A DNA stretch of 64,000 nt from Crotalaria pallida (lineage: Eukaryota > Streptophyta > Magnoliopsida > Fabales > Fabaceae): NCBI GenBank assembly GCA_037953625.1, contig CM075652.1:70461501-70525500 (forward strand), written 5' to 3'. Below the pieces are notes generated by a model. That model searched no databases. It was not told the origin of the DNA and worked only from the letters and a program-made list of their open reading frames with translations. Position 1 is the first letter of the stretch; the number at the start of each line of letters is the position of its first letter. Below are positions 1 through 10,899 of the stretch, piece after piece. A program made the translations under genes and the position numbers.

Positions 1-805
1 TCTTAAAGTATAAAAATGTAGGATGTTACATTTAGTATTGGTCAAATAAAGTAATCTCCCAACTAATCTTCTGTAGGCAGAAGCATCAGACAATGAAGAT
101 CATGATTGCATGCTAAGATGAACATTGCAATCCATAGGAGTACTTATAGGCTTTGCACCAAGTAAACCAACATTCTCTATCAATTCCAAGGTGTACTTTC
201 TTTGATTCATAAGAATACCAGATCTATTTCGTGCTGTCTCAAAACCAAGGAAATATTTCATATCACCTAAATCCTTGGTCTTGAAAACAAAATCAAGTTC
301 ACCTTTAATTCTCATAATCTCACATAAATCATGCCCTGTCAACAAGATGTTATCTACATAGACTAGAAATGTAGTGAACTTGCCATCGAAAGATTTGAGG
401 TATAAGGTATAATCATGAGTAGACTGAGCATATCCAGCTTGCAACATAAAATTAGAGAGTTTGTCAAACCACTGTCTGTTGGCTTGTTTCAATCCATAAA
501 GTGATCTTTGGAGTCTGCACACTTTGTTAGGAAAAGTATCATTCAAACCAAGAGGCAGCACCAGCCATATATACTTTTTCTTTAAGATCACCATGGAGAA
601 AAGCCTTATGGACATCAAATTGATGTAATATCCAATTGTGCACAGAGGATAATGCCAATAACACTCTCACAGTAGTAATCTTAGCCACTAGAGAGAAAGT
701 ATCGAAGTAATCAACACCTTCTCTTTGTGTATAACCCTTTGCAACCAATCTTGCCTTGTATCTTTCTATTGAATCATCTGCCTTCAGTTTTACTTTGTAA
801 ACCCA
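1..805 (-). pseudogene. Copia reverse transcriptase, broken and partial
   Basis: Two overlapping minus-strand frames (539-805 and 100-618) together give the copia RVT_2 domain. Visible motifs are RYKARLVAKGYTQ at the start, the FDVHKAFLHGDL segment with the first catalytic aspartate, and LYGLKQ further on. A frameshift near 540-620 separates the two parts. The catalytic box reads YVDNI where active copia enzymes have YVDDI, so one metal-binding aspartate is lost. A stop near 806 separates it from the upstream linker. The domain continues off the left edge of the window. Confidence 0.85.
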
Positions 806-808
806 TTT

Positions 809-1180
809 TCAACCAATAGGGACTTTTCCTGTTGGCAAGTTTATTATTTCCCATGTTTTGTTCATCTCAAGGGCTATCAATTCATCCTTCATTGCTTGTC
901 TCCAACACTCAAGCTTAATAGATTGGTTGTATGATGTAGGGTCTATAGTAGTGTTGAGATTTAATGCAAAATGTTTCTGATTGTGTGAGAGTCTATCATA
1001 AGAAATGTAGGAGCACATAGAATAATTCATAGAAGATTGCGGGGTAACATAATCTATTAGATTACAATGATAGTCTTGAAGATACTTTGGGCTTTTGTGA
1101 ATTCTATTAGACTGTCTCACAAGCTGTGCAGGATTCAGTGGCAGTGGAGGTGGAGAATTTTGTGGTGAATCTTGTTGCAA
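809..1180 (-). pseudogene. Copia linker between integrase and RT
   Basis: This minus-strand open frame holds the proline/serine-rich stretch that follows integrase in copia polyproteins, then the start of the RT region (CWRQAMKDELIALEMNKTWE). A stop codon near 806 stands where the family has GCKWVYK. It is a fragment of the same polyprotein as the neighbouring frames, not a separate gene. Confidence 0.75.
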
Positions 1181-1191
1181 ATCAGAAATGG

Positions 1192-1974
1192 TTACTGAAG
1201 GAGATAAAGCAGAAGATGGGTTATGGTTAGTGAAGGAGATGAAGCAGGAGCAGGATTTTGTATTGATGAAAAGAAGACATCATCATAGGACAAAGGGATT
1301 GAACCTATGTCAATTGTTTGAGGAGGCTTAACATGTGAAGTGTTGGAAGTATATGGAAATACACTTTCATAGAACAACACATTTCTACTCACAAATAACT
1401 CTCTAGTGGATAAATTCATCAAGATGTATCCCTTTATTCCTGGCTTGTATCCTAAGAAGACACTCATTATTGATCTAGTATCAAGCTTATCTCTATGTAT
1501 AGGCAAACTGCTTGCAAGACACAAACTACCAAAAACTCTCAAATGTGAGTATTCGGGCTTTGAATTTTGAAGTCTCGTGTGAAGAGTATCATTGTTCAAT
1601 AGTGGAGTAGAGAGTAAATTGATAATGTGTACTGAATGTGCTACAACATATTCAGAGTAAACTTTAGGCAATTGACTTTGTATCATCAACGCTCTAGCTA
1701 CATTTAGTATATGTAGATGTTTTCTCTCAACTACTCCATTATGCTGAGGAGTATAAATGCAAGAAGTTTGATGAATGATTCCTATATCTTTATAGAATTG
1801 TTTCATAACAAACTCTGGACCATTATCACTTCTAATAACCTTGATATTTGTCTCAAATTGAGTTTGAACAAGCTTCGTTAAACTTTGTAACAATGTTGAT
1901 GCTTCTGCTTTTGATCTCATCAGGTATATACAAGTATATCTAGAGTAATCATCAACTATAGATATGGTCCCCAA
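1192..1974 (-). pseudogene. Copia integrase core (DDE), partial
   Basis: The frame carries the retroviral-type integrase core: VDDYSRYTCIYLM with the first aspartate, IRSDNGPEF with the second, and TPQHNGVVERKH with the glutamate about 35 residues later. The C-terminal copia-specific segment follows (HLRVFGSLCLAS, FLGYKPGIKGY). The domain copies cDNA ends into host DNA. The first ATG is internal; the true polyprotein continues upstream into the zinc-binding and pre-integrase region, across stops. The catalytic triad is still visible, but the surrounding polyprotein is broken. Confidence 0.85.
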
Positions 1975-2345
1975 ATATCAATATGAATAAATTGGAAACA
2001 GTGTCAACTCTTTGTATTACTCAATGAAAAAGGCAATTTTCTTTGCTTGGCTAAATGACATACATCACAAACATGTTCTTTATTACAAGAAACTTAAGGA
2101 AATTGACTATGAATAGTCTTCATACAATAGAAAGATGGATGAGCTAGCCTATAGTGTCAAAGGCTTTCTATATATAGACACTTTATTTTCATCACTAAGG
2201 TCTTTATTGCATGACAAAACTCTAGCATTGATTGTAGGCACTTTGAGAATGTATAACCCAGAGATGTCTTTATCTATACCAATGGTTCTAAATGTACTCG
2301 CGTCCTATATGAGACATTGAGATGAGTCCAGTGACAAAGTACATG
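1975..2345 (-). pseudogene. Copia GAG-pre-integrase / zinc-binding remnant
   Basis: Read in two minus-strand frames this gives SGLYILKVPT, then a degraded HYRLAHPS (the copia LWHxRLGH box), then CDVCHLAKQRKLPF, which is the CxxC half of the integrase HHCC zinc finger. Several stops and at least one frameshift interrupt it. It joins directly to the integrase core on its left. Confidence 0.7.
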
Positions 2346-2403
2346 ACATATAGGCAGATAATTTGCTAATTGAAATCAGGCTAAGAGAAAAGGAGGGGAT
2401 ATA

Positions 2404-2433
2404 CTCCCTCCATTCCAAATTATCTGTCACTTT
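2404..2433. repeat. Terminal inverted repeat of the Mariner-like element (3' end)
   Basis: CTCCCTCCATTCCAAATTAT follows a TA target dinucleotide and matches the CTCCCTCC type of plant Stowaway/Mariner ends. A second, similar copy of part of it (ATTCCATATTATCTGTC) follows at about 2446-2463. The partner end is missing; a similar but diverged end occurs at about 42790-42812. Confidence 0.7.
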
Positions 2434-2985
2434 AACACATTCCACATATTCCATATTATCTGTCGTGTTATGAAATTAATGAACATTAACTACTTTTTTT
2501 TTTCCAGTTTTACCCATTATTATTGAAGTTTTTTGATAACATCTAAAATTAATGCTATCATATGGGTAATCTAAATTTTTTTAATGTCATTAATAACGGT
2601 ACTTGGTAATCTCTCCTATACAGAACTACTATTGAACACATCGAGTATTTTTTTTATAAGCTGAACACGTTGAGTATATTTTTTCTTCTCTATAATAGGA
2701 GTACTAACAATAATAAGTGGTACGGTGAGTTTATATTTCTTTTTTTTTTAATAAGTGTTGTTTGTTGCTGCAATTTTTTCATAATTTCTAATGTTGCAGT
2801 TCACTAAAACTTGAAACAAGTATTACTAAGTCAATAACTAAATCAAAACTCAAAAAAAAAAAAAAAACTCAATCCATTAAATATGATCAAGAACCAACAT
2901 GATACAAACATCACTCCATGTAACAATACAAACCTCTCATTAACTTAAATATTGGAGTGTTTCTTACACTAATGCAAGATCAAAC

Positions 2986-3903
2986 TTAATTTGTGTAGGG
3001 AGCTGGCCATTTTTTTTCCATCATTGCTTTTTTCCTATGTGGAATCTTATATTTTTGGGATCCTTTTGCCTTCATGATTTCTATCATGCACATTTGTAAT
3101 GTCAAAAAGATATGATTTGACTTCATGGATGAAAAGTTTTCAAATGACTTCCCAACATACAACTCTAATAAGTTCATCAATGGTTGTAGGGGACTGCTTA
3201 TATTGTAAGGATTGAATAACACTAAAAAACCCAAGATCTAAAATATTTAAATCAGGAGAATCTGGTGGCTGACACATCAAACGAATATCAAATCCATCCT
3301 TTGGAGCAGCTTGACGAAATTTTTCATCATTGTAATTGATGTGTGCTCTTGCATTGTCTTGTTGAATGAAAGTTGGATATTTAATATCCTCTCTTGGCCA
3401 TTTTTCTCTAATGGCGGGCAAAACTTTATCAATAAAAAATGATCTAATGACATCTCTTTTCACTAAAGTGATCGGTTTTGTTTCCAATGTGCCTGCAATG
3501 CTGTTAGCACTTGTCCTTTTAGCTGGCTCTTGTGTTACAAAAGGAAATACACCAATTTTTCCAGAAAAAAGTTCATTTCCTTGTGCATCAGACGAGCTAT
3601 TGCAACCAAAAATATGACTTTTCCAATAAAGTTTTTACTTTTACAAGTTTGCATTGGGTCTTCTTCGTCTGGTAGCAAGTAATACTTCTCAGATTTTTTT
3701 GTCATGTAAAACCATTTCTCATCAATATGAACGATGTTGTACATCCCATTAAAAATAGGATCGTGTGATATGCTAGTACTATCAAGCATTGATATACAAA
3801 ATTGCAATCTTGCTATTTTGTTTTCATCTTTTAAATATGGTTTTATTGCATTTGTGTGCTTACTCATGAATCTTGTCTTTAGACGCCTAAATAATGTTGT
3901 TTT
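2986..3903 (-). pseudogene. Mariner transposase, catalytic part
   Basis: Three minus-strand frames together encode most of a plant Mariner transposase. The first catalytic aspartate is in HIDEKWFYMTKK (about 3690-3750), the second in QQDNARAHI (about 3330-3360), and the third in NILDLGFF (about 3225-3245). Counting residues between the second and third gives 39, the DD39D spacing of plant Mariner-like elements. Frameshifts near 3200 and 3500-3540 and stops disable it. Its upstream edge (3903) is the insertion point of the family C LTR; the reading frame continues at 9932. The enzyme would cut and paste TA-flanked elements, including Stowaway MITEs. Confidence 0.85.
3899..3903. repeat. Target-site duplication of solo LTR family C (left copy)
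   Basis: The five bases GTTTT directly precede the TGTAACACCCC start of the LTR and recur directly after its end at 9927-9931. Confidence 0.85.
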
Positions 3904-4326
3904 TGTAACACCCCGATTCGGTAACTTGAAAACCACAATTACTTAAATTAAATATAGTGAAAATTTGGGCCAATTTTTTTTTAAACACAATAAACACGAA
4001 AATGAGAACATTTAAATTTTCAAAACTTGGTTACAATTAAAACTCGTGTTCTCACATTACGTATCAACCTTCAAGTTCCAAACCGAGATGCTACAAAACA
4101 CCGCACTTTGAAACTTGTCCATAACAACATCATTTAAACATAATGGCCCATTTAACTGGTTTTGAAACATCAGTACTGAGTAAAACTTTATCCGGGGTAC
4201 AGGATGATAAAGCTATGGTACTAAGAACTTGCAATGGAATACATTACTCTGAGGGATTTACCTATCCTCTAGTCATATATATACTAAGACTCGCCATCTA
4301 ACTTTGAGTCTCGGCAGGTCCATCTC

Positions 4327-4638
4327 TCATTCATCTTCGTCTGTCGAAAGATCCTCGGGGCCCGGGTACCAATCCTCGTCGCTGGGACACTCCTCCGTGT
4401 CGGCCTCAGACCACAGATCAGAATCGTCGTCATCGGTCACCTCAAGGGTCTCATCCGCAGAGTGGTCTTGTGAGTTCTCCTCCTCCATCTCACGAGCTAA
4501 AAGTTCATCTATAATCTTCTTCCTTTGCCGTTCCATCTCTATGTAGACTATAACATAGGCGGACATGGATATATTATCCCCTTTCCATGGAGATACTCCT
4601 ATCTCCCGAATGAGCTGAAATCTCGCGATGTTTTCCAT
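4327..4638 (-). CDS. Small acidic ORF in LTR family C
   Basis: This is a 103-residue minus-strand frame of unknown function. Its ATG follows TTCTTTAG, a plausible 3' splice site, directly. Residues 1-50 are mixed and end in a charged helix-like stretch (MERQRKKIIDELLAREMEEE). Residues 55-103 are very acidic and Ser/Thr-rich (about 25 Asp/Glu), rather like a transactivation or histone-chaperone tail. It sits at the same place in its LTR as the family A and B small ORFs. A weak shared pattern (I-R-x6-W, then a V-x-I-x-x-Y-like stretch) can be drawn with family A, but it may be chance. It could be a fortuitous ORF. Confidence 0.45.
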   Translation of the reverse strand: MENIARFQLIREIGVSPWKGDNISMSAYVIVYIEMERQRKKIIDELLAREMEEENSQDHSADETLEVTDDDDSDLWSEADTEECPSDEDWYPGPEDLSTDEDE

Positions 4639-7600
4639 CTAAAGAACATACAGATTTTTCAACACAAAGCAGATGTACACGAGAGAGTGAGCAACCCAAA
4701 ACAATAAATGTCGACTGTGTGGAATTACAATAGGCAATATTAAGACAAAACAATAAACATCATGCAAATCATAATAACAACATGATCATCATCATCATAT
4801 ACATAAACATAAATTCATGCTCAATCCTCTCGTAATAACATTCTCAATATCTTTCTCATAAGGCTTTTAAAACTTTTATCAATTCTCTCTTCCATCATTA
4901 TTCCGAGACTTATCAATTAATTCAGGGATCGTTTCTCATACTTGTCTTATGAGTCTTACTCAACACTTGCAATCATTGTTATACTTTTCTTATCAAGTCT
5001 TATTGGATCGCGTCCATCGATGATTTAGGGAATTAGAATATCATCGAGGTACTCGTTTCAAAGTTAGCACACACGTCTACATCTCCTCGGTTATCCACCC
5101 AACCTAGTCAGAAGCAAACAGGAGTACAGGACCTTTACCACCCGGGCTTGACAGTTGTCTCAACAAATGGCTCCAAGCCAAGAGAACTGTAGAAAATCAG
5201 GTACAGTCTCAAATCAAATCATATAAACAAGGCACACTGTAGAAAAATTGGGTACAGTGGCAAAATCATAGAGCCCCGTTCCAGTCCCTCTCACTGTTCT
5301 CGAATTGCCATAGGGGGTGACAGTACTATTCTAGTCTCGAGTGCAGAACTTACCACGGCATCAGATCGGCCCAACCTTACCCCTTATGGAATTCGTTCTG
5401 CCTAGAATAGCACTCAAGGCTTCTTGACGTATCACCGTCCTTACCCTCCCCTATTGCAATCACAACCCGAATATCCATGATACTCCGGGGTATCTTCCTC
5501 TCCACTACTACGCACTCATTGCTCACCGCTTTCGTCAATGTCTTTTAAAGAGTTTTAGAGTTTAGTTATCACCCTAAGGTCGGCTCATCCTTGGTGCATC
5601 CCTTCAACGAGTCCCGACCACTAATTTATAACATTACTTTTCTTATCTTTTCTCAACATAGCACAGAGCTGGGATTGCATCAACCATTTTGCATCACATC
5701 TCTTAAACTTTCTCGGGATAGCATCATAACTCATCTCAAAACATTGGCGGAGGAGCATAACTCAAATCAGATCACATTTCCTTTCAATAATCAACAGCAG
5801 AGGAGCAAAGCTCAATTCATAACAAGACTCATTCCAATAAACAACAGCAACATTACTTTCCCCAGCTCTGGCTCATCAGCATCATGATTCTCAGCTCTTG
5901 CTCAACAGCACTATTCTCATCAGCATTATTATCATCAATTCTGGCTTTTCAGCATTATGATACTTTTCGTTCACATCATGACTTATCTCTTATCACTTTC
6001 TTACGGTTCTCATAATATCTCATATCTTTTCACAATCTTAGTTCTTTATCAATCTCAGCTCATATCTCTTTCCCAATCATTCTCATAACTCTTATCATTA
6101 TTTCTTTTCTTAATGTCTTATCAAAGTTGCCTTATCCAATAAGGACTTAAGCCAAACAGGGTGTTACATCTTCTCTTTTCGGATAACTTGTTCTCTTTTT
6201 AATTCATCATTTCTATAATTTCACATAATTATAATCCATAATCAAGACATAGCAGATGTCCATCAGCATACTATTCATACTCAACAACAATACTTATTAT
6301 CATCATGCATCATTAAACATTTAAACAGATAAACATAAGCATGCTATTTCAAATCATCATCATATAATTCTATCACATAACAACACATGGTCTTTGTCTC
6401 CTTTGTATAAGTGGCCACACAAACACAGACAATTGCCACTATACTACTGACTCAGAACCACCAAGTTCCGATCTTTGAGATGATCCGGAACGTCCTAATA
6501 AATCACCTAAATACCACGGTGTCTTAGGAAAGCTTCTCTCTCACCTCTAGTCCCAGCAAATAAAAGCACGCGATCTCCGCGGATCCTTATCGCTGTCAGC
6601 TGCTCCAATCCCTCGTCTTAAAATTCCTCGTATTAAACAGAACACATTTATATCATTAACTTGTATCAAGAAGGTCTTTTCTTAACTCAATACACATTCC
6701 ATTCCTCGTCGGAAGACTTAAAACATCATTTTTTCTCAAAACAACTCTAACATTTTCTAGTACTTTAAGTACTTCAAAACCATTTTGAAAGTATCTAATA
6801 AAGTAATTTAAATCAATTGATTTGGTTGCTGGTCCGTCTTGGACAGCACCTTAGTCATGTCCGAAAACACCGAAAAATTCACCATTTTCAATTCGACTTT
6901 TTCCTAAATCAAATTCCACTTGAAATCCATACTTTAAATCACTTGAACACATTTTTAAAATTAAGAAACAAGTCCAAACGATTCTGGACAGCAAAGGATT
7001 GTTTCACAAAATCACTTTAATAAAAATCCAAAAACATCGTAAAAGCACTTTTGTTTCGAATAATTCTTTAGCTCAAAACTAACACTTTAAAATTCAAGCT
7101 TTATCAATAAGTACGAACTTAAGACAGCCACTAAACATGTCCCATGTTTCCAAATAAATCTAAGCAAATGAACTCGGAGTTGCTTAATTTCAAAACCAAT
7201 TACGTATACAAACATTTTTTTTTCAAACATCGACTAGCACACAACCAACAACAACACTTTGATAAATCAAGTCATATAAATCATATACTTTTCAAATATC
7301 AATTAGCATTTAACCAAATAAAATCCTATCCTATTTAACTAGTCTTGGCCGAATTGCACCTCTACATAAAACAACGTTATTTCCATTACATCCAAGCATA
7401 TAATACCAATCACTTAATTATTTTCTAAACACTTTCATTTTCATATTTACCTACATGCACATAGGAAAGCCGAATTTCATTTAGCGAAATAAATCAAGAT
7501 TTCAAGTTCACATACTTTAAATCAATTCAAGCGATTTCACTTTCAAAGAATAAAATCACTTAACATTTGTATACTCACAACCGAATTCTAATCAAAGAAA

Positions 7601-7974
7601 TAGGCTAGGAATACAACTTTACATGCTTCAAATGACCTAATCATGTTCAAGCATTAGCATGCAAATTTATTCTCAAGAGATCAATTTCATTTCATTACAA
7701 TCACATGCATGACCGAATGACATTAAAAGAATAAGTTAGAAGTCACAACCCTAGACACTTGAGCTAGCATGATTCCATTCAACAATCAAACACTAATTTA
7801 TTTTCTTTACTTGAATCAACATATAAAATCAAGTATCACATCCAAATCTTATCTTTCGATCCTTAATAATTTCATGCATGCATTTTAAAATTCTTAGATT
7901 AAACAAAGTTCAACATGCATGTGCTTTAAATGACGATCAAAGCATGATTTCTCATTTCTTTTCGGTTTGACCGA

Positions 7975-8300
7975 ATATCTTCATCCAAAAGACAAGATTT
8001 TGTTTCAAATTCTTTTACATGCAAGAAGTTAAACACATAGATCAAGCCCTTTTTCATGCCAAAGATCATTTTAAAACTTTTCTCCTTAATTATTTCTTTT
8101 AAAACCGTGACATGCATCCAAGAAAGATCAAATCTTTTTCACTCAAATTTAACATGCAAAGAACATAATACATGGATCAAGTCCTTTTTGCATCAAAATT
8201 ATTTTCAAAAGCTTGCTTTCCTTAGCTTCTTTCAAAACCGTGATGAACATCAAGAAAGATCAAATCTTTTTGCTCGAAAACAACATGCAAGACTCAAGAT
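7975..8300. repeat. Imperfect ~120-bp tandem repeats with CATGCATG motifs
   Basis: Segments beginning near 8040 and 8165 share the order GATCAAG, CCTTTTT, AAAACCGTGA, AAGAAAGATCAAATCTTTTT and AACATGCAA, a spacing of about 120 bp. A third, weaker copy lies near 7960-8030. CATGCATG or ACATGCA words recur from 7870 to 8490. All of this lies in the leader part of LTR family C. Confidence 0.6.
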
Positions 8301-8980
8301 CAAAGCTTTATCATAGATCAAGTCTTCCAAGCACAAATACTCATGATCAACACTTAAGAATAACATGCATGTAACTTAAACTCCAAGATCACATCAAAAC
8401 AAGTACATGCAACCATAGATCTCAAACATGCAATAACCAAGATCTCAATCAAATTTTTTTTTTATATAAAATCCAACATCAACATGCATGTACTTAGATC
8501 TTATAGATCAAGACATAAAATCAACATAAAAATACCAATCAAAGATCAAAAACCATTTCAAGTAAAAAGGGACCAAAACCGTGAGCATCATTTAGAGTGA
8601 TGCATGTTTATTTCTTTGATTATACTCTTAGATCCAAATAGAAATAGGTGTAGAAAATCATGAGAAGAAAGAAAATTACACTTGCAAAAGAAAAGAGAAT
8701 TACAAGCCCAAAAGAAAATCCTAACCAACACAACTCTTCAAGATTTCAAGTCACCCACCTAAGATCAAAGTCTCCTAGCCTTCAAATCACTTGGATCTTC
8801 AAGGAAAGTCTTGAATCAAACCTTGAATCTCCTCCTTCTTCTCCCTTCTTCTCACGGCTCCCTTCTCTCTCTCTCTCTCACTAAGAGTTTAATGGGCTCT
8901 TAGTGGAAATGTGTTTGGAAATGAAATGAGGAAATGAATGAATGAAAGGAAAATGAAGGGAAATGACTAAGGGCTAAGGC

Positions 8981-8990
8981 TATATATATA
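8981..8990 (-). promoter_or_regulatory. Candidate TATA box of LTR family C
   Basis: TATATATATA lies about 0.94 kb from the minus-strand start of the LTR, followed by a pyrimidine-rich leader (CT repeats near 8865-8880). Position and composition fit an LTR promoter; no experimental support. Confidence 0.4.
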
Positions 8991-9926
8991 GGCAAACCGT
9001 GAATTCCCTTCTTTGCGCTTGATAAAAATTCAGTCCATGTGTTAAAGGGAGGGGCAATTTTGGCACTTGAAAGTTTGCATGGGTGGATTTTATCAAGGAG
9101 ACAATAAGGAGTAATTTAAGGCATTAGGTCTTATCACTCATCATTCTTATTTTCTACATCACATCTCCTAATTTATTTTCCCATAGATTAAATTTTACTT
9201 TTTATTTTCTTAACCTAGAAGAAAATAAACTTTCTACTCTCCCTTCATGCATGGTTGCCACCTGTACACACTTATACACATTTTGCATTTTCATTTTCTA
9301 ATCACAAACATAATTCAAATATTCATATACACATCATATCAAGTACTCATTTTATTTTAAATTCACTTTATAAGTCCACATAAAATAGTTTTCCTTTTAT
9401 AACATAACAATCATCAACAATCGCAAATAAAACTCCAAAATACACACTTTAACTATAACAATTAACTGCACTATTTGGCTACATTTACAGACCCCATTTC
9501 ATTTTGTAAAATCATATTTTCATAGATAAAAGAGATCCTCAAAAGGAAAAGTTCATTTGAGGTCTTTAACTATTTTTATTAATTTAAATACTCAAAATTC
9601 GTTTACAATGCACTCAGAAGATAAATTTTCGTAAATCAATCCAGAAAATTATAAAAGTCACATTTTCAAATTCTACATTTCAATACGATCGTTTTCATAT
9701 AAAGATCATAAAATTCGGAGTTACGGTTAAAAAGATATGAATTTTCAAAGTTAGTTCATCTGTTAGAGTTCACAAAGAATTTCACTTCTTTAAAGAAATC
9801 TCAAATAATAAAAGCATTTAATTTGAGTTCGTGAAAATATTTATTTTCACACAAATACATCTATCGTTGATAAAACATATTTCAAAAATTCATTTAAAAC
9901 AGACGAGGAATTTGCGGGTCGTCACA

Positions 9927-9931
9927 GTTTT
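9927..9931. repeat. Target-site duplication of solo LTR family C (right copy)
   Basis: GTTTT directly follows the LTR end GTCACA and matches 3899-3903. Confidence 0.85.
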
Positions 9932-10275
9932 GCTTACATTCAAGGCACAAGCTAAAGAGCGGAGATCTGTACGTCGATTCAAAGGAATCTCAGGAACCAA
10001 AGTAAAATCAACTTCAATTCCTTTCCGCCCACAATTTTTGAATCTTTTGTGAGATGCATTATTAAAATTCATCTCATTTTCTTTTATGAATTGCCACAAG
10101 CTAAGCGTTGCACAATAGATATGGAAATTTAAAAGTGTGATGCTACTATTTTTGTGATTTGTCTTTTTAGTATTCCATCACAACTCTTTCGTAGTAGCAT
10201 ATCACATATAGCTCTACATTCTTCACAGGTTAGATTTCTACATTTTTTTGATTATGATAATTCATCCATATCCCC
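9932..10275 (-). pseudogene. Mariner transposase, N-terminal helix-turn-helix part
   Basis: On the minus strand this encodes the region upstream of the catalytic core: LTCEECRAICDMLL, then a run ending in NCGRKGIEVDFTLVPEIPL and RTDLRSLACALNVSKT. The last part is the second helix-turn-helix of plant Mariner transposases, which binds the terminal repeats. A frameshift or stop lies near 10110-10130. The frame is cut at 9932 by the family C LTR and resumes at 3903 with TTLFRRL. Confidence 0.75.
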
Positions 10276-10672
10276 ACCATTGCTGTGGGCATATTCTCTT
10301 TTTTTTTTAAAAAAAAATACTAAGCATTAATTATGTATCTCACGTGAAAATACTAAGTTCAAAAATCTTGTTGGTACTGTAACAACTAAGCATAATTATA
10401 AAAAGGTACTGTAACTACTAAGCATTATATATGATATATAAGTAGTAAAAGTACTGCAACTAAGCATTATGATACATAAGTAGTAAAAGTATTGTAACTA
10501 AACATTGTGAAATATAGATAGTAAAAGTAACGTAGTAATAGGCATTTTATCAAAAAAATAAAACATTATTCATTGTTGCTTCTTGGAAAATATAATACTC
10601 AAAAGTAACTTTATAAAGTAAAAAAAATAAACATTTTAATGAAAAAATTTGATAAGCATAAGTGAAAGAAAT
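10276..10672. other. AT-rich intron-like spacer with direct repeats
   Basis: There is no coding signal. It contains several imperfect copies of a ~45-bp unit built on AGTAGTAAAAGTA, CTAAGCATTAT and TACTGTAACTA between about 10330 and 10540. It lies between the proposed first exon and the helix-turn-helix exon of the Mariner transposase. Confidence 0.5.
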
Positions 10673-10899
10673 ACCATTATCAATTGTTGTTTCTGGAAGC
10701 TCTTCCAACACTTCAAAATATGTAACATCATCTAGAATGCCTTCTGTGAAAGGTGGCTCAATATTTAAGACAAAGCTAGAAACTTCAATTGGTGGTTCAA
10801 TGTTCAAGTCTAACTGAACATCATTTCTATAAGGGGAATATGTAATATCAATATTAAGATCTGAAAGATGAGATTGTGTTTCAGTATGTTGCCTACTTG
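10673..10899 (-). pseudogene. Possible first exon of the Mariner transposase
   Basis: A minus-strand open frame ends at a candidate 5' splice site (AATG/GTATTT) near 10672. It encodes a short, acidic, hydrophobic peptide with repeated DLN-type motifs (SDLNIDI, LDLNIEPP, VLNIEPP), which resemble plant EAR motifs. It lies directly upstream of the helix-turn-helix exon and is cut at 10899 by the family A LTR. Assignment to the Mariner gene rests on position only. Confidence 0.4.

Larger units (their letters stand above)
1..2403 (-). mobile_element. Ty1/copia retrotransposon, decayed pol half
   Basis: Read on the minus strand, the order is GAG-pre-integrase, integrase, then reverse transcriptase, which is the Ty1/copia (Pseudoviridae-like) order. 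The element runs off the left edge before RNase H and the 3' LTR. It ends near 2403, where a Mariner-type terminal repeat begins. The missing 5' part (LTR, primer binding site, gag) is of the kind found in the same orientation at 57053-60950, so the two may be halves of one element (inference). Many stops and frameshifts show it is dead. Confidence 0.85.
3904..9926 (-). mobile_element. Solo LTR, family C (~6.0 kb), inside Mariner transposase
   Basis: The segment starts TGTAACACCCCG and ends GGGTCGTCACA, so on the minus strand it is a TG...CA LTR beginning TGTGACGACCCG and ending CGGGGTGTTACA. The target duplication GTTTT flanks it on both sides, and removing it rejoins the transposase frame. 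No gag-pol domain and no second copy of either end were seen inside, so I read it as a very long solo LTR or a non-autonomous derivative. On the minus strand it has a TATA box near 8981-8990, a long leader, and a small ORF (4638-4327) starting right after a 3' splice-like site. Confidence 0.7.
2404..10899 (-). mobile_element. Mariner-like element (plant DD39D, Stowaway partner), split
   Basis: The left end begins with CTCCCTCCATTCCAAATTAT after a TA dinucleotide at 2402-2403, the hallmark of plant Mariner/Stowaway terminal repeats. The transposase is on the minus strand: the C-terminal part lies at 2986-3903 and the N-terminal helix-turn-helix part at 9932-10275. They are separated exactly by a solo LTR with a 5-bp duplication. 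A further N-terminal exon candidate runs to 10899, where a gypsy LTR starts. The right terminal repeat was not found. Confidence 0.8.

Noticed and set aside
6161..6168. GTGTTACA as a possible LTR end inside family C
   Set aside because: No target duplication, and the neighbouring sequence matches neither end of the LTR; the true ends are fixed by the GTTTT duplication.
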